NCBI RefSeq assembly: GCF_002362255.1
Contig: NZ_LPVV01000005.1
Location: 1-58,209 of the forward strand
Direction of reading: 5' to 3'
DNA from: Microbacterium sp. SZ1
GTDB lineage: Bacteria > Actinomycetota > Actinomycetes > Actinomycetales > Microbacteriaceae
Length of the DNA: 58,209 bases
The notes beneath the pieces were generated by a model, which was not told the DNA's origin, did not search any database, and was given only the letters and a program-made list of their open reading frames with translations. Made by a program: the position numbers and the translations under genes. This document shows, in pieces, positions 9,158 to 17,344 of this stretch. Numbering within the stretch: the stretch's first letter is position 1; the number at the start of each line of letters is the position of its first letter.

Positions 9158-10408
9158 CTACTCGACGATCGCTTCGAGGTTCGACTGCACGGTGCCGAGG
9201 ATCTGCGCGGGGTCACCCGTCTTCAGCGACTCGAGCTGGGCGTTGAAGTCGGCGATCACGTCGGCCGCGCCGTCCTGGTTCGGCGGGAACTGCGCGTCCT
9301 CCGCGCCGGCGAGGAACGGTGCGAGGTCGGGGTTGTCCGTCGTCCACTGGTCGGCGGCCGAGGCGATCGACGGCATCGGGCCGAAGGCCTTCGAGAACGC
9401 GAGCTGGCTGTCGGCGCTGGTCAGGTACTCGACCAGGTCGAGCGCGGCCTGCTGGTTGGGGCTGTCTGCCGCCATGCCCCAGCAGTTCGTGAACTGCAGG
9501 GTGCCCTGGCCGCCGGGGCCCTCCGGGAGCTCAGCCACGGTGTAGCCGATCGAGCTGAAGTCGTTCGCCATCGCGCCGGTGATCCAGTTGCCCTCGATCA
9601 CCATCGCCGCGAGGCCCTTGCCCAGCGCCTCGCCGCCCCAGCCCGCACCGATGTCCTTCGCGAAGGCGAAGGTGCCGTCGGCGAGGTGGGTCTTGACGTA
9701 GTCCAGCGCGTCGACGTTCGCCTGGTCGTCGGCGATCGCGGTGCCGTCGTCGACGAGCCCGCCGCCGGCCTGCGCCATGAACGTGCCCACCCGCTGGTAC
9801 TCGGCGCCGAACGCGAGCCCCACGTGCTCGGGGGTGGTGAGCTTCTGAGCGACCGACGCGAGGTCGTCCCAGGTCTTCGGAAGGTCGGCGTCGGTGAGTC
9901 CGGCGTCCGCCCACATCTGCGTGTTGATCACGAGCGCGAGCGTGGAGAAGTCCTTCGGTGCGCAGTAGAACGTGCCGTCGAGGGTGAAGTTCTCGACCAG
10001 CGACGGGTAGAAGTCGTCCTTGTTGGCGAGCTCGTCGCCGTAGGCCTGGAGCGACCCGTTCGACGCGTATCCCGCCATCTGCTCGGGTGCGAGGTAGAAC
10101 AGGTCGGCGGGTTCACCGGCCGCGAAGCCCTGCGACAGCTCCTGGGCGAGGTCGCTCGCCACCTGGAGCTCGACGTCCGTGCCCGATTCCTCCGACCAGG
10201 CGTCGAGCGCCGACTGCACGGCCTCGGTCTCGGCGTCACCCGACGATCCGATCAGCACCGTGAGCGCGTCGTCGGACGAGCTGAGCCCCTCGGAGTCTCC
10301 CGCCGGCTCGTCGCCGGAGAAGCCGGAGCCGCATCCCGTGAGCACGAGCGTGCTGGTGAGCAGCACCGCCCCGGTGCCGAGGAGGGCGCGTGTGGTGTGC
10401 CGTGTCAT
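9158..10408 (-). CDS. Sugar ABC transporter substrate-binding lipoprotein
   Basis: A 416-aa family-1 extracellular solute-binding protein. The N-terminus is a lipoprotein signal peptide with lipobox LTGC (Cys about residue 25), so the mature protein is tethered outside the membrane. The fold is evident from segments such as PADLFYLAPEQMAGYASNG, TWDDLASVAQKLT and GLAAMVIEGNW. The ATG at 10408 is preceded by AAAGGAG at good spacing. It is the first gene of the importer-glucosidase operon and is divergent from a LacI regulator. Confidence 0.93.
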   Translation of the reverse strand: MTRHTTRALLGTGAVLLTSTLVLTGCGSGFSGDEPAGDSEGLSSSDDALTVLIGSSGDAETEAVQSALDAWSEESGTDVELQVASDLAQELSQGFAAGEPADLFYLAPEQMAGYASNGSLQAYGDELANKDDFYPSLVENFTLDGTFYCAPKDFSTLALVINTQMWADAGLTDADLPKTWDDLASVAQKLTTPEHVGLAFGAEYQRVGTFMAQAGGGLVDDGTAIADDQANVDALDYVKTHLADGTFAFAKDIGAGWGGEALGKGLAAMVIEGNWITGAMANDFSSIGYTVAELPEGPGGQGTLQFTNCWGMAADSPNQQAALDLVEYLTSADSQLAFSKAFGPMPSIASAADQWTTDNPDLAPFLAGAEDAQFPPNQDGAADVIADFNAQLESLKTGDPAQILGTVQSNLEAIVE

Positions 10409-10446
10409 GTCTCTCTCTCCTTTGATGAGGGCCTCTCGCGCAGAAA

Positions 10447-10460
10447 TTTGAACGATCAAA
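10447..10460. promoter_or_regulatory. LacI-type operator TTTGAACGATCAAA
   Basis: A 14-bp inverted repeat with central CG and a single mismatched pair, the typical shape of a LacI-family site. It lies in the 116-bp gap between the divergent binding-protein gene and the LacI gene, 39 bp before the importer start. The linked regulator is the obvious candidate to bind it. Confidence 0.65.
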
Positions 10461-10524
10461 CTACGCATGCCATACGCTAGGTCGCGCGGACTGGACGTGT
10501 CAAGCTGCGGGATCGAGGTGTGGG

Positions 10525-11529
10525 ATGGCGAAGGCTCCGACGGTCGAGGATGTCGCCGCGCACGCCGGCGTCTCCCGGCAGACCGTGTCGAACGTGTTGA
10601 ACACTCCCGACATCGTGAAGCCCGCGACCCGGGAGCGCGTGCTCGCCTCGATCGACGAGCTCGGATATCGCCGGCACGCGGCGGCACGCAGGCTGCGCCT
10701 GCGGCGGAGCTCGACCATCGGCATCCGCCTCGATCCCTACCTCGGCGGGGTTTCGGGCGTCGTGCTCGACCGCTTCGTGCACGCGATCACCGACCGGTCC
10801 AGCGAGCGCGGGATGCGCATGCTGGTCTACGCGGCCCGCACCCCCGAGGAGGAGCTCGCGCGGCTCGCAGAGCTCTGGGAGGGGTCGGAGATCGACGCCG
10901 CGATCCTCACCGGCACCGTGCGCGACGACCAGCGGGTGGGAAGGCTGGATGCCGTCGGCCTGCCCTTCATCTCCTTCGGCCGCCCCTGGGGCGACGACGA
11001 TATCGCCGACCCCACGCATCTGTGGGTCGACGTCGATGGCGCGGCGGGCACTCGCGCCGCGACAGAGCACGCGCTGCAACGGGGAGGATTCGTGAGCTTC
11101 CTCGGCTGGCCGTCGGGTTCCGGGACGGGCGACGACCGGGAACGCGGATGGCGGGAGGCGATCGACGCGTCCGGGGCGCAGGGCGCACGCATCGTCTCGG
11201 AGGATTCCGTGCAGGGTGCGCGGCACGCCATCGCCGCCGCCCTGACCGATGACACTCGCGCCGACGCCATCGTCTGTGCGAGCGATTCGCTCGCCGTCGG
11301 CGCTCTGCTCGCGCTCGCCGACGCCGGGGTGAGGATGCCCGTGATCGGATTCGACAACACGCCAACCGCCGAGGCGCTCGGATTCTCCAGCGTCGAGCAG
11401 CGACCCGAGGATGTCGCGGAGGCCGTGCTGCAGCTCTTGATGGGGCCGACCGGCGACGTGGTCTCTCCTCGACGGGTCGAGTCGGGCGAGGCGCACGCGC
11501 TCATCACACCGGAACTCGTGATCCGCTGA
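10525..11529 (+). CDS. LacI-family transcriptional regulator of the debranching/importer operon
   Basis: A 334-aa regulator with an N-terminal helix-turn-helix (TVEDVAAHAGVSRQTVSNVL, residues 6-25), the hinge helix around residues 50-60 (RRHAAARRLRLRRS) and a periplasmic-binding-protein-like effector domain with the DAIVCASDSLAVGAL block. It is divergent from the importer operon and probably represses it through the TTTGAACGATCAAA site. The effector is presumably the imported sugar or a derivative. Confidence 0.92.
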   Translation: MAKAPTVEDVAAHAGVSRQTVSNVLNTPDIVKPATRERVLASIDELGYRRHAAARRLRLRRSSTIGIRLDPYLGGVSGVVLDRFVHAITDRSSERGMRMLVYAARTPEEELARLAELWEGSEIDAAILTGTVRDDQRVGRLDAVGLPFISFGRPWGDDDIADPTHLWVDVDGAAGTRAATEHALQRGGFVSFLGWPSGSGTGDDRERGWREAIDASGAQGARIVSEDSVQGARHAIAAALTDDTRADAIVCASDSLAVGALLALADAGVRMPVIGFDNTPTAEALGFSSVEQRPEDVAEAVLQLLMGPTGDVVSPRRVESGEAHALITPELVIR

Positions 11530-11582
11530 CCTCCTCGGGTCGGCAGGCGGCGACGCAGCGGGCGCGGTATCGTTGCGACACG

Positions 11583-12998
11583 ATGAGGATGACGCGTCGC
11601 ACTCTGCTGATCGGCGCCGGCGCCGGCGTCCTGGGAGTGATTCTCTCCTCCTGCACGCCCGAGCCGGCGCCCACTCCCACGCCCAGCAGGACGCCGACGC
11701 CGAAGCCCACCGCAGGCGCGATCACGCCCGCCGCGTTCGTCCGCAGCGCGTGGACGAGCGACCCGTTCTCGCGGGGAGCAGCGAGCTACACGCCCGTCGG
11801 CACGCAGCAGAGCGCTCGCGAGGCGCTGGCGGCCCCGGTCGACGACCGTCTGTTCTTCGCCGGTGAGGCGACCGACACCGAGGCGCCGGGCACGGTCGAC
11901 GCCGCGCTGCGCTCGGGCGACCGAGCCGCCGACGACGTGCAGCGGGTGGCGGGCGACGGCGAGCGGATCGCGGTGATCGGCGCGGGACTGGCCGGCGCAG
12001 CAGCGGTGTCGCGGCTCGTCGCCGCCGGGCACGAGGTCACGGTCTTCGAGGCACGCGACCGGGTCGGCGGTCGGGTGCAGTCGGTGGTCGACGAGGAGCA
12101 GTGGCCTGTTCCCGCACAGCTGGGCGGGTGGCTCTTCGCTTCCGCCGACAGCGAGATGGCCGCGCAGCTCACCCGCCTCGACATCCGTTCGACGACGCTC
12201 GGCACTCCGCTCTGGCGCTCGGCCGAGGGCGACGTCGAGCCGGTGTCGACCGAACCCGTGCAGGCGGCGATCACCGCCGGACAGCAGCAGCCCACCGACG
12301 TCGCTCTCGCCGACGCCCTGTCCGAGTCGGGCGTCGATCTCGAGGATCCCGGCATCGTCGCGCTGCTCGCGGCCGTGGCGGCATCCTCGGGTTCCGATGC
12401 CGACGAGGCGTCGACCTGGTTCCCGCCCGCTCTGCCGCCGACGGAGCTCATCGCTCCTCTCGGCGATCTCGGCGCGATCGTCGACGACCTGCTCGAGGGC
12501 GCGAAGGTCAGCCTCGCGTCTCCGGTCTCTCGCGTCGCCTACGACGACGCCGGCCTCAGCCTGAGGATCGCCACGGGGGAGTCGCTCTCCTTCGACAGGG
12601 TCGTCATCACGGTGCCGCTCGGAGTGCTGCAGGGGAAGGGGCTGGAGTTCGCCCCCGCGCTGCCGTTCGCACAGCGCGGCGCCATCGCCGAACTCGGCAT
12701 GGGTCGCATCGAGACGGTCTGGATGCGGTTCGACGAGTCCCCCTTCGCCGCCACCGCTCCCGAGGAGCCCGCCGCCACCGCTCCCGAGGAGCTCGACGCC
12801 GCCGTGCCGACGGTGTGGCATGTCGTGGGCGGTGACGCGCTGATCCGCACGTGGTTCGACCTCTCGGCCGAGACGGGGGAGAGCGTCGTGGTCGGCATCG
12901 TCGGCGGCGACGCCGCCGGCGAGTTCGCAGAGCTCGATGACCAGAAGGCGCTCGAGGCGGCCATCGCGTCGCTCGCGCCGTTCCTCGCCACGCCCTGA
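11583..12998 (+). CDS. Flavin amine oxidase-like lipoprotein with apparently permuted domain order
   Basis: A 471-aa protein. Residues 1-24 are a signal with a twin-arginine-like TRRTLLIG and a lipobox LSSC, so an exported lipoprotein is likely; a Pro/Thr-rich linker follows. Residues 50-118 carry the block normally found at the C-terminal end of flavin monoamine oxidases (SAWTSDPFSRGAASYTPVG, then RLFFAGEAT and GTVDAALRSG). The FAD dinucleotide-binding domain comes only after that (IAVIGAGLAGAAA at 129-141; VFEARDRVGGRV at 154-165). The protein ends where a normal enzyme would continue into the moved block. Residues near 393-410 contain a duplicated ATAPEE. The reaction is unknown; amine or other FAD-linked oxidation is likely. 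A TATCGT at 11568-11573 would place transcription start close to the ATG. Confidence 0.8.
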   Translation: MRMTRRTLLIGAGAGVLGVILSSCTPEPAPTPTPSRTPTPKPTAGAITPAAFVRSAWTSDPFSRGAASYTPVGTQQSAREALAAPVDDRLFFAGEATDTEAPGTVDAALRSGDRAADDVQRVAGDGERIAVIGAGLAGAAAVSRLVAAGHEVTVFEARDRVGGRVQSVVDEEQWPVPAQLGGWLFASADSEMAAQLTRLDIRSTTLGTPLWRSAEGDVEPVSTEPVQAAITAGQQQPTDVALADALSESGVDLEDPGIVALLAAVAASSGSDADEASTWFPPALPPTELIAPLGDLGAIVDDLLEGAKVSLASPVSRVAYDDAGLSLRIATGESLSFDRVVITVPLGVLQGKGLEFAPALPFAQRGAIAELGMGRIETVWMRFDESPFAATAPEEPAATAPEELDAAVPTVWHVVGGDALIRTWFDLSAETGESVVVGIVGGDAAGEFAELDDQKALEAAIASLAPFLATP

Positions 12999-13015
12999 CG
13001 CGGGAGGTCGCCGGG

Positions 13016-13660
13016 TCACACCGGAGGTCGGTCGTGTCCCCGTCTGCGCATCCGGCTCACGAGCACGATGACCGACGCCACGGCCGCGAAGATCGCCAGC
13101 GCGATGCCGCTCGTGATGAGGAACTCCGGCGGCCCCGACACCTGTCGCGGATCGAGGAAGTAGTACGGGTACCAGCCGACGATGGGGCCTCTCCACAGGG
13201 TCACGCCGCCCCACGCGAGCGGGAAGGCGAGCGCGGTCGGCACCACCCACCACGGCACGCCGCGATGGCCCGGCGTGAGCACCCAGGCGAGGGCGGTGCA
13301 GGCCGGCAGGTAGAAGTGGAGCACCTGGTCCGACCACGGTACGTCGACGCGGATGCCGCGGAGTCCCGCCTGCCAGACGATGAGCGCGAACGCGAGCCCG
13401 GCTGTGATCGTCCAGGTGAGCACGAGGGCGAGGGAGACCGTGAACCACCGCGGGTCCGTCCTCCGCCGGAGCGCGAGCACGGCGCCGATGAGCAGCACGA
13501 CGACCAGCGCGCAGTTCGACTGCACCGTGAGATAGGCGAAGAAGTTCTCCCCGGCGATCGTGGCGGAGCTGAGCCCCCAGAACATGCGATGCACGAGGGC
13601 GACGATGCACACGCTCGCCGCGGCGAGGCGCAGCACGCCGAAGACCGCTCGTGCCCTCAC
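13016..13660 (-). CDS. Pr6Pr-type integral membrane protein
   Basis: A 214-aa protein with about six hydrophobic helices and conserved FFAYLTVQSN, DQVLHFYLPACTALAW and GWYPYYFLDP blocks, matching the Pr6Pr (FAR-17a/AIG1-like) membrane family of actinobacteria. Function is not established. It is convergent with the amine oxidase-like gene and divergent from the next importer. Confidence 0.75.
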   Translation of the reverse strand: MRARAVFGVLRLAAASVCIVALVHRMFWGLSSATIAGENFFAYLTVQSNCALVVVLLIGAVLALRRRTDPRWFTVSLALVLTWTITAGLAFALIVWQAGLRGIRVDVPWSDQVLHFYLPACTALAWVLTPGHRGVPWWVVPTALAFPLAWGGVTLWRGPIVGWYPYYFLDPRQVSGPPEFLITSGIALAIFAAVASVIVLVSRMRRRGHDRPPV

Positions 13661-13800
13661 TGTGGCCGTCGTCCCTCCCTCGACGCGCGTCGGGTCGCGC
13701 GTCGCCCATCCGGCGAGTCTACGGAGTGCGACGGGGAGGCACCCGCAGGAGGGGTGGAATCACACTGTGCGAGAAGAAGCAAGCCCCGCGCGGAAAAGGG

Positions 13801-13812
13801 AGAACCGCTTCT
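13801..13812. promoter_or_regulatory. LacI-type operator candidate AGAACCGCTTCT
   Basis: A 12-bp inverted repeat with central CG and one mismatched pair, ending 12 bp before the start of the importer that follows. It differs from the operators of the other three sugar loci in this window, and no linked regulator exists, so the controlling protein would be encoded elsewhere. Confidence 0.4.
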
Positions 13813-13824
13813 AGATTCACGCCC

Positions 13825-14799
13825 ATGTCAGTATCCTCCCCGTCGCGCGCCCGCAGTCGGGAGCGCGGCACCCGACGCAGCAGCCGCGGTCCTGCACTGA
13901 AGCAGCACTACAACAAGCGCGAAGCGCTGGCCGGCTACCTCTTCATCTCGCCGTGGATCATCGGCTTCCTCGTCTTCACGGCAGGGGCGATGGCGTACAG
14001 CCTGTACATCTCGTTCAGCAACTACAACCTGGCCACCAACACCGCCCGACCCGTCGGCGCCACGAACTACGCGCAGCTCTTCGAAGACCCCCGGGTCGGC
14101 GTCTCGCTCGCCAACACGCTGTTCTACGTCGTCATGGCGGTGCCGCTCGAGATCATCTTCGCGCTCATCCTCGCGCTGCTGCTCAATCGCGTCGGCCGAG
14201 GAGCGGGCATCTTCCGCACGCTCTACTACCTGCCCAAGATGACCCCGGCCGTCGCGACCGCCGCGGTGTTCTTCCTGCTGCTGAACGGCAACTCCGGCGC
14301 GATCAATCAGTTCCTGCGTCTCTTCGGCATCCAGGGTCCGCAGTGGCTCGTCGACCCGGCGTGGGTGAAGCCGAGCATCGTCATCATGACGCTGTGGACG
14401 GTCGCCGGCACGATGGTCATCTTCCTCGCCGCGCTCAAGAACGTGCCGACCGAGCTGTATGAGGTCGCATCGATCGACGGCGCGGGGGCGATCCGTCGCT
14501 TCTTCTCGATCACGCTGCCGATGATCTCCGGCGCGATGTTCTTCAACGTCATCGTGCTGTCGATCGCCGCCTTCCAGATCTTCGATCAGGCGTATCTGCT
14601 GTTCTGGCGAGATCAGAGCAACTCGTCACCCGAGGCGTCGCTCTTCTACGCGATCTACCTCTTCCAGCAGGCCTTCCGCCAGTTCAACTTCGGCTTCGCG
14701 GCGGCCATGGCCTGGCTGCTGTTCGTCATCATCATGATCATCACGCTCATCCAGGTGAAGGTCGGCAACCGATTCGTCTACTACGAGGGAGACCGTTGA
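13825..14799 (+). CDS. Carbohydrate ABC transporter permease (MalF type)
   Basis: A 324-aa CUT1 permease with six transmembrane helices, first near residues 40-60 (LAGYLFISPWIIGFLVF), and the EAA loop YEVASIDGAGAIRRFFSITLP. The N-terminal 30 residues are Arg/Ser rich and cytoplasmic. First gene of a permease, permease, binding-protein operon. The substrate is not evident, since no glycosidase or regulator is in the same unit. Confidence 0.92.
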   Translation: MSVSSPSRARSRERGTRRSSRGPALKQHYNKREALAGYLFISPWIIGFLVFTAGAMAYSLYISFSNYNLATNTARPVGATNYAQLFEDPRVGVSLANTLFYVVMAVPLEIIFALILALLLNRVGRGAGIFRTLYYLPKMTPAVATAAVFFLLLNGNSGAINQFLRLFGIQGPQWLVDPAWVKPSIVIMTLWTVAGTMVIFLAALKNVPTELYEVASIDGAGAIRRFFSITLPMISGAMFFNVIVLSIAAFQIFDQAYLLFWRDQSNSSPEASLFYAIYLFQQAFRQFNFGFAAAMAWLLFVIIMIITLIQVKVGNRFVYYEGDR

Positions 14800-15752
14800 T
14801 GTCGTCTTCACTGCGGCAGCTGCCTCCCGCCGCCGAGTCCATCCTCGAGAACGAGACGCACGCCGTCACGGTGCCGAGCAGGTCGCGCTGGCGCCGCGCC
14901 GTGTCGCAGCCGAAGAGCCTCGCGGTGCGGATCGTCCTCGCCGTCATCCTGATCGGTTTCGGCCTCCTCTTCCTCTACCCGTTCGTGTGGCTGCTGGCGG
15001 CGAGTTTCAAGCCACGGGGCGAGGTCTTCGACAACTCGCTCATCCCGAAGACGTTCATCCCCGAGAACTACATCGAGGTGTGGAACCAGCTCCCCCTGCT
15101 CAGCTGGATGTGGAACAGCATCGCGATCGCCCTGCTCGCGGCGGGCACCGTCGCGATCTCGAGCTCGATCGTCGCCTTCGGCTTCGCGTACTTCAAGTTC
15201 CCCGGCCGTGGACTGCTCTTCGGCCTGGTCCTGGCCACCATGATGCTGCCCGGCGCCGTCACGATGATCCCGATCTACCTGATCTGGAAGGAGACGGGGA
15301 TGCTGGGCACGTGGGTGCCGCTGTGGGGCATGAACCTCTTCGGATCCGCGTTCTACATCTTCCTGCAACGACAGTTCTTCCTCGGGCTGCCCCGCGAGCT
15401 CTTCGAAGCCGCGCGTCTCGACGGGGCCAGCTACTGGGGGCTGTTCTGGCGCATCGCGATGCCGCTGTCGATCCCGTCGTTCATCATCGTGTTCCTGTTC
15501 GAGTTCCAGGCGAGCTGGAACAACCTGCAGGCCGCGCTCATCTACCTCAACGCGGGGTCCGTCGACGAGTTCACGGCACCGCTCGGCATCGCCTACGCCA
15601 TGACGAAGTACAGCCCGACGGCCGGCGGTCACGGCGACTATCAGTACGTCATGGTGGCGTCCCTGATCGTGACCCTGCCGATGCTCATCCTCTTCGCCTT
15701 CGGGCAGCGCTACTTCATCGAGGGCGTCGCCACACAGGGGCGGAAGGGCTGA
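14799..15752 (+). CDS. Carbohydrate ABC transporter permease (MalG type)
   Basis: A 317-aa partner permease with the EAA loop FEAARLDGASYWGLFWRIAMP and six helices. Its ATG shares a base with the TGA of the upstream permease (TGATG), and GAGGGA at 14785-14790 serves as ribosome binding site. An in-frame TTG three bases earlier is less likely. The binding-protein gene follows after about 60 bp. Confidence 0.92.
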   Translation: MSSSLRQLPPAAESILENETHAVTVPSRSRWRRAVSQPKSLAVRIVLAVILIGFGLLFLYPFVWLLAASFKPRGEVFDNSLIPKTFIPENYIEVWNQLPLLSWMWNSIAIALLAAGTVAISSSIVAFGFAYFKFPGRGLLFGLVLATMMLPGAVTMIPIYLIWKETGMLGTWVPLWGMNLFGSAFYIFLQRQFFLGLPRELFEAARLDGASYWGLFWRIAMPLSIPSFIIVFLFEFQASWNNLQAALIYLNAGSVDEFTAPLGIAYAMTKYSPTAGGHGDYQYVMVASLIVTLPMLILFAFGQRYFIEGVATQGRKG

Positions 15753-15815
15753 CGCGACAACACACGTCCATCGACCGATACGACGACACGCACAGCAACC
15801 GAAAGAAGGAATGAC

Positions 15816-17180
15816 ATGCGCAAGCGCATCCTGGGATTCGCCGCCATGGCCGCGGCATCCGCCATCGTGCTCGCGGGCTGCAGCGGGGGAGGAGCGGGCG
15901 AAGGCGGCGCGGATGCCGACTTCGACGCCGAACCCACAGGCACCCTCAACGCGTGGGGCTTCGAGAACGCCGACGACGTGGGGCAGTCCCGTGTCGACTA
16001 CGCAGCCGAGCAGCTCGGCGAGGTCGAAGTGGACCTCGACGCGACCGCGTTCGACGCGCAGAAGTTCACCACCCGCATCGCGAGCGGCGATGTGCCGGAC
16101 GTCGTGCAGATGGACCGCCGCTACGTCACGACGTACGCCGCGCAGGGACTGATCATGCCGCTCGACGAGTGCTTCGCGGCGCAGGACGTCGAGCCCCGTG
16201 ACCACTGGTATCCGTTCGTGGTCGACGACGTCACATACGACGACGAGGTCTGGGCCGTGCCGCAGTTCTACCAGCCGCCGGCCATCATCGTGAACAAGAC
16301 GGTGCTCGCCGAGGCGGGCGTCACACCCGACCAGTTCGACACGTCGAACCCCGAGGGCCTGATCGATGCGATCGGCAAGATCTACCAGGAGTCGGGCGGC
16401 GTGCCGTCGCGCCTGGGCTTCGATCCCGTCGCGACCGGCCAGGGCGGGCTCTGGATCCTCGCGATGGGCGGGCAGCTCAACGACGAGGACGGGGCGCCGA
16501 CGCTCGACGACCCGAGCAACCTCGCGGGCATCGAGCTGCTGAAGCAGATCACCGACGCCCAGGGCGGTTTCGCCGCGGTGAAGAGCTTCACCGACTCGTT
16601 CGACACGTTCGGCGACAACAACCAGTACGTGGCGGGGCAGGTCGGCGCACAGGTCAACGCGCAGTGGTACCCGAACGTGCTCGGGCCGTACGCGGATCAG
16701 ATCGACATCGAGGCCGTCCCCTTCCGCGACAAGGACGGCGAGCCGTTCTCGGTCGCATCCGGCACGGCGTTCGTGGTGCCGGTCGGCGCGAAGAACCCGG
16801 CGGCGGCGTGCGCGTGGATGGTGAACCTCACCTCGGACGACGCGTGGATGGCGGCGGGCGAGGCTCGTGCGCAGACGCTGAAGGACGACGGCGGACTCAA
16901 CACCGGCCTGTTCACGGGATCGCCGGCGTCCGACCAGGCGATCCGCGACCAGTTCGTGACCGAGACCGGCAATGCCGGGTTCGATCAGGTCATCTCGACG
17001 TTCTACGACGTCGTCGGGTACGGTCAGTCGTTCGGATCCTCGCCCGCCGGGCAGGAGATCCAGAACGAGCTGAACAACGCGATCACCGCCGCGCTGCTCG
17101 GCGACAAGGAGCCAGAGGAGGCTCTCGCCGACGCGCAGCAGGCCGCGATGCGCGCGTACGAGAACGCCACGGCCGGCTGA
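15816..17180 (+). CDS. Sugar ABC transporter substrate-binding lipoprotein
   Basis: A 454-aa family-1 solute-binding protein with lipobox LAGC (Cys about residue 22) and a Gly/Ala/Asp linker. Blocks such as IASGDVPDVVQMDRRYVTTYAAQGL and DEVWAVPQFYQPPAIIVNK are typical. The gene comes last in its operon, whereas binding proteins lead the other three sugar operons here. The operon ends in a strong terminator. It is close to the D-arabinan locus but lacks that locus's operator. Confidence 0.92.
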   Translation: MRKRILGFAAMAAASAIVLAGCSGGGAGEGGADADFDAEPTGTLNAWGFENADDVGQSRVDYAAEQLGEVEVDLDATAFDAQKFTTRIASGDVPDVVQMDRRYVTTYAAQGLIMPLDECFAAQDVEPRDHWYPFVVDDVTYDDEVWAVPQFYQPPAIIVNKTVLAEAGVTPDQFDTSNPEGLIDAIGKIYQESGGVPSRLGFDPVATGQGGLWILAMGGQLNDEDGAPTLDDPSNLAGIELLKQITDAQGGFAAVKSFTDSFDTFGDNNQYVAGQVGAQVNAQWYPNVLGPYADQIDIEAVPFRDKDGEPFSVASGTAFVVPVGAKNPAAACAWMVNLTSDDAWMAAGEARAQTLKDDGGLNTGLFTGSPASDQAIRDQFVTETGNAGFDQVISTFYDVVGYGQSFGSSPAGQEIQNELNNAITAALLGDKEPEEALADAQQAAMRAYENATAG

Positions 17181-17192
17181 CCGGATGCTGCC

Positions 17193-17227
17193 GAAGGGGC
17201 GGGTCGACGTGGTCGATCCGCCCCTTC
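17193..17227 (+). terminator. Rho-independent-type terminator of the orphan importer operon
   Basis: GAAGGGGCGG and CCGCCCCTTC form a 10-bp outer stem, and the inner bases extend it (with one G-U pair) to about 16 bp around a 3-nt loop. It begins 13 nt after the binding-protein stop codon. There is no long T-tract. Confidence 0.75.
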
Positions 17228-17344
17228 GTCGCGACCGGACGGCGGACGCGCGCACGGATGCATGCCGAGAACACGGATGCAGGTCGGATCGCCGGGGTCC
17301 GACCTGCACGTGTGTTCCCGACCTGCATCCTGCTCTCCAGACCG

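Noticed and set aside
13016..13660. Membrane partner of the amine oxidase-like protein
   Set aside because: It is convergent with that gene and belongs to a separate uncharacterised membrane family; nothing ties them together.
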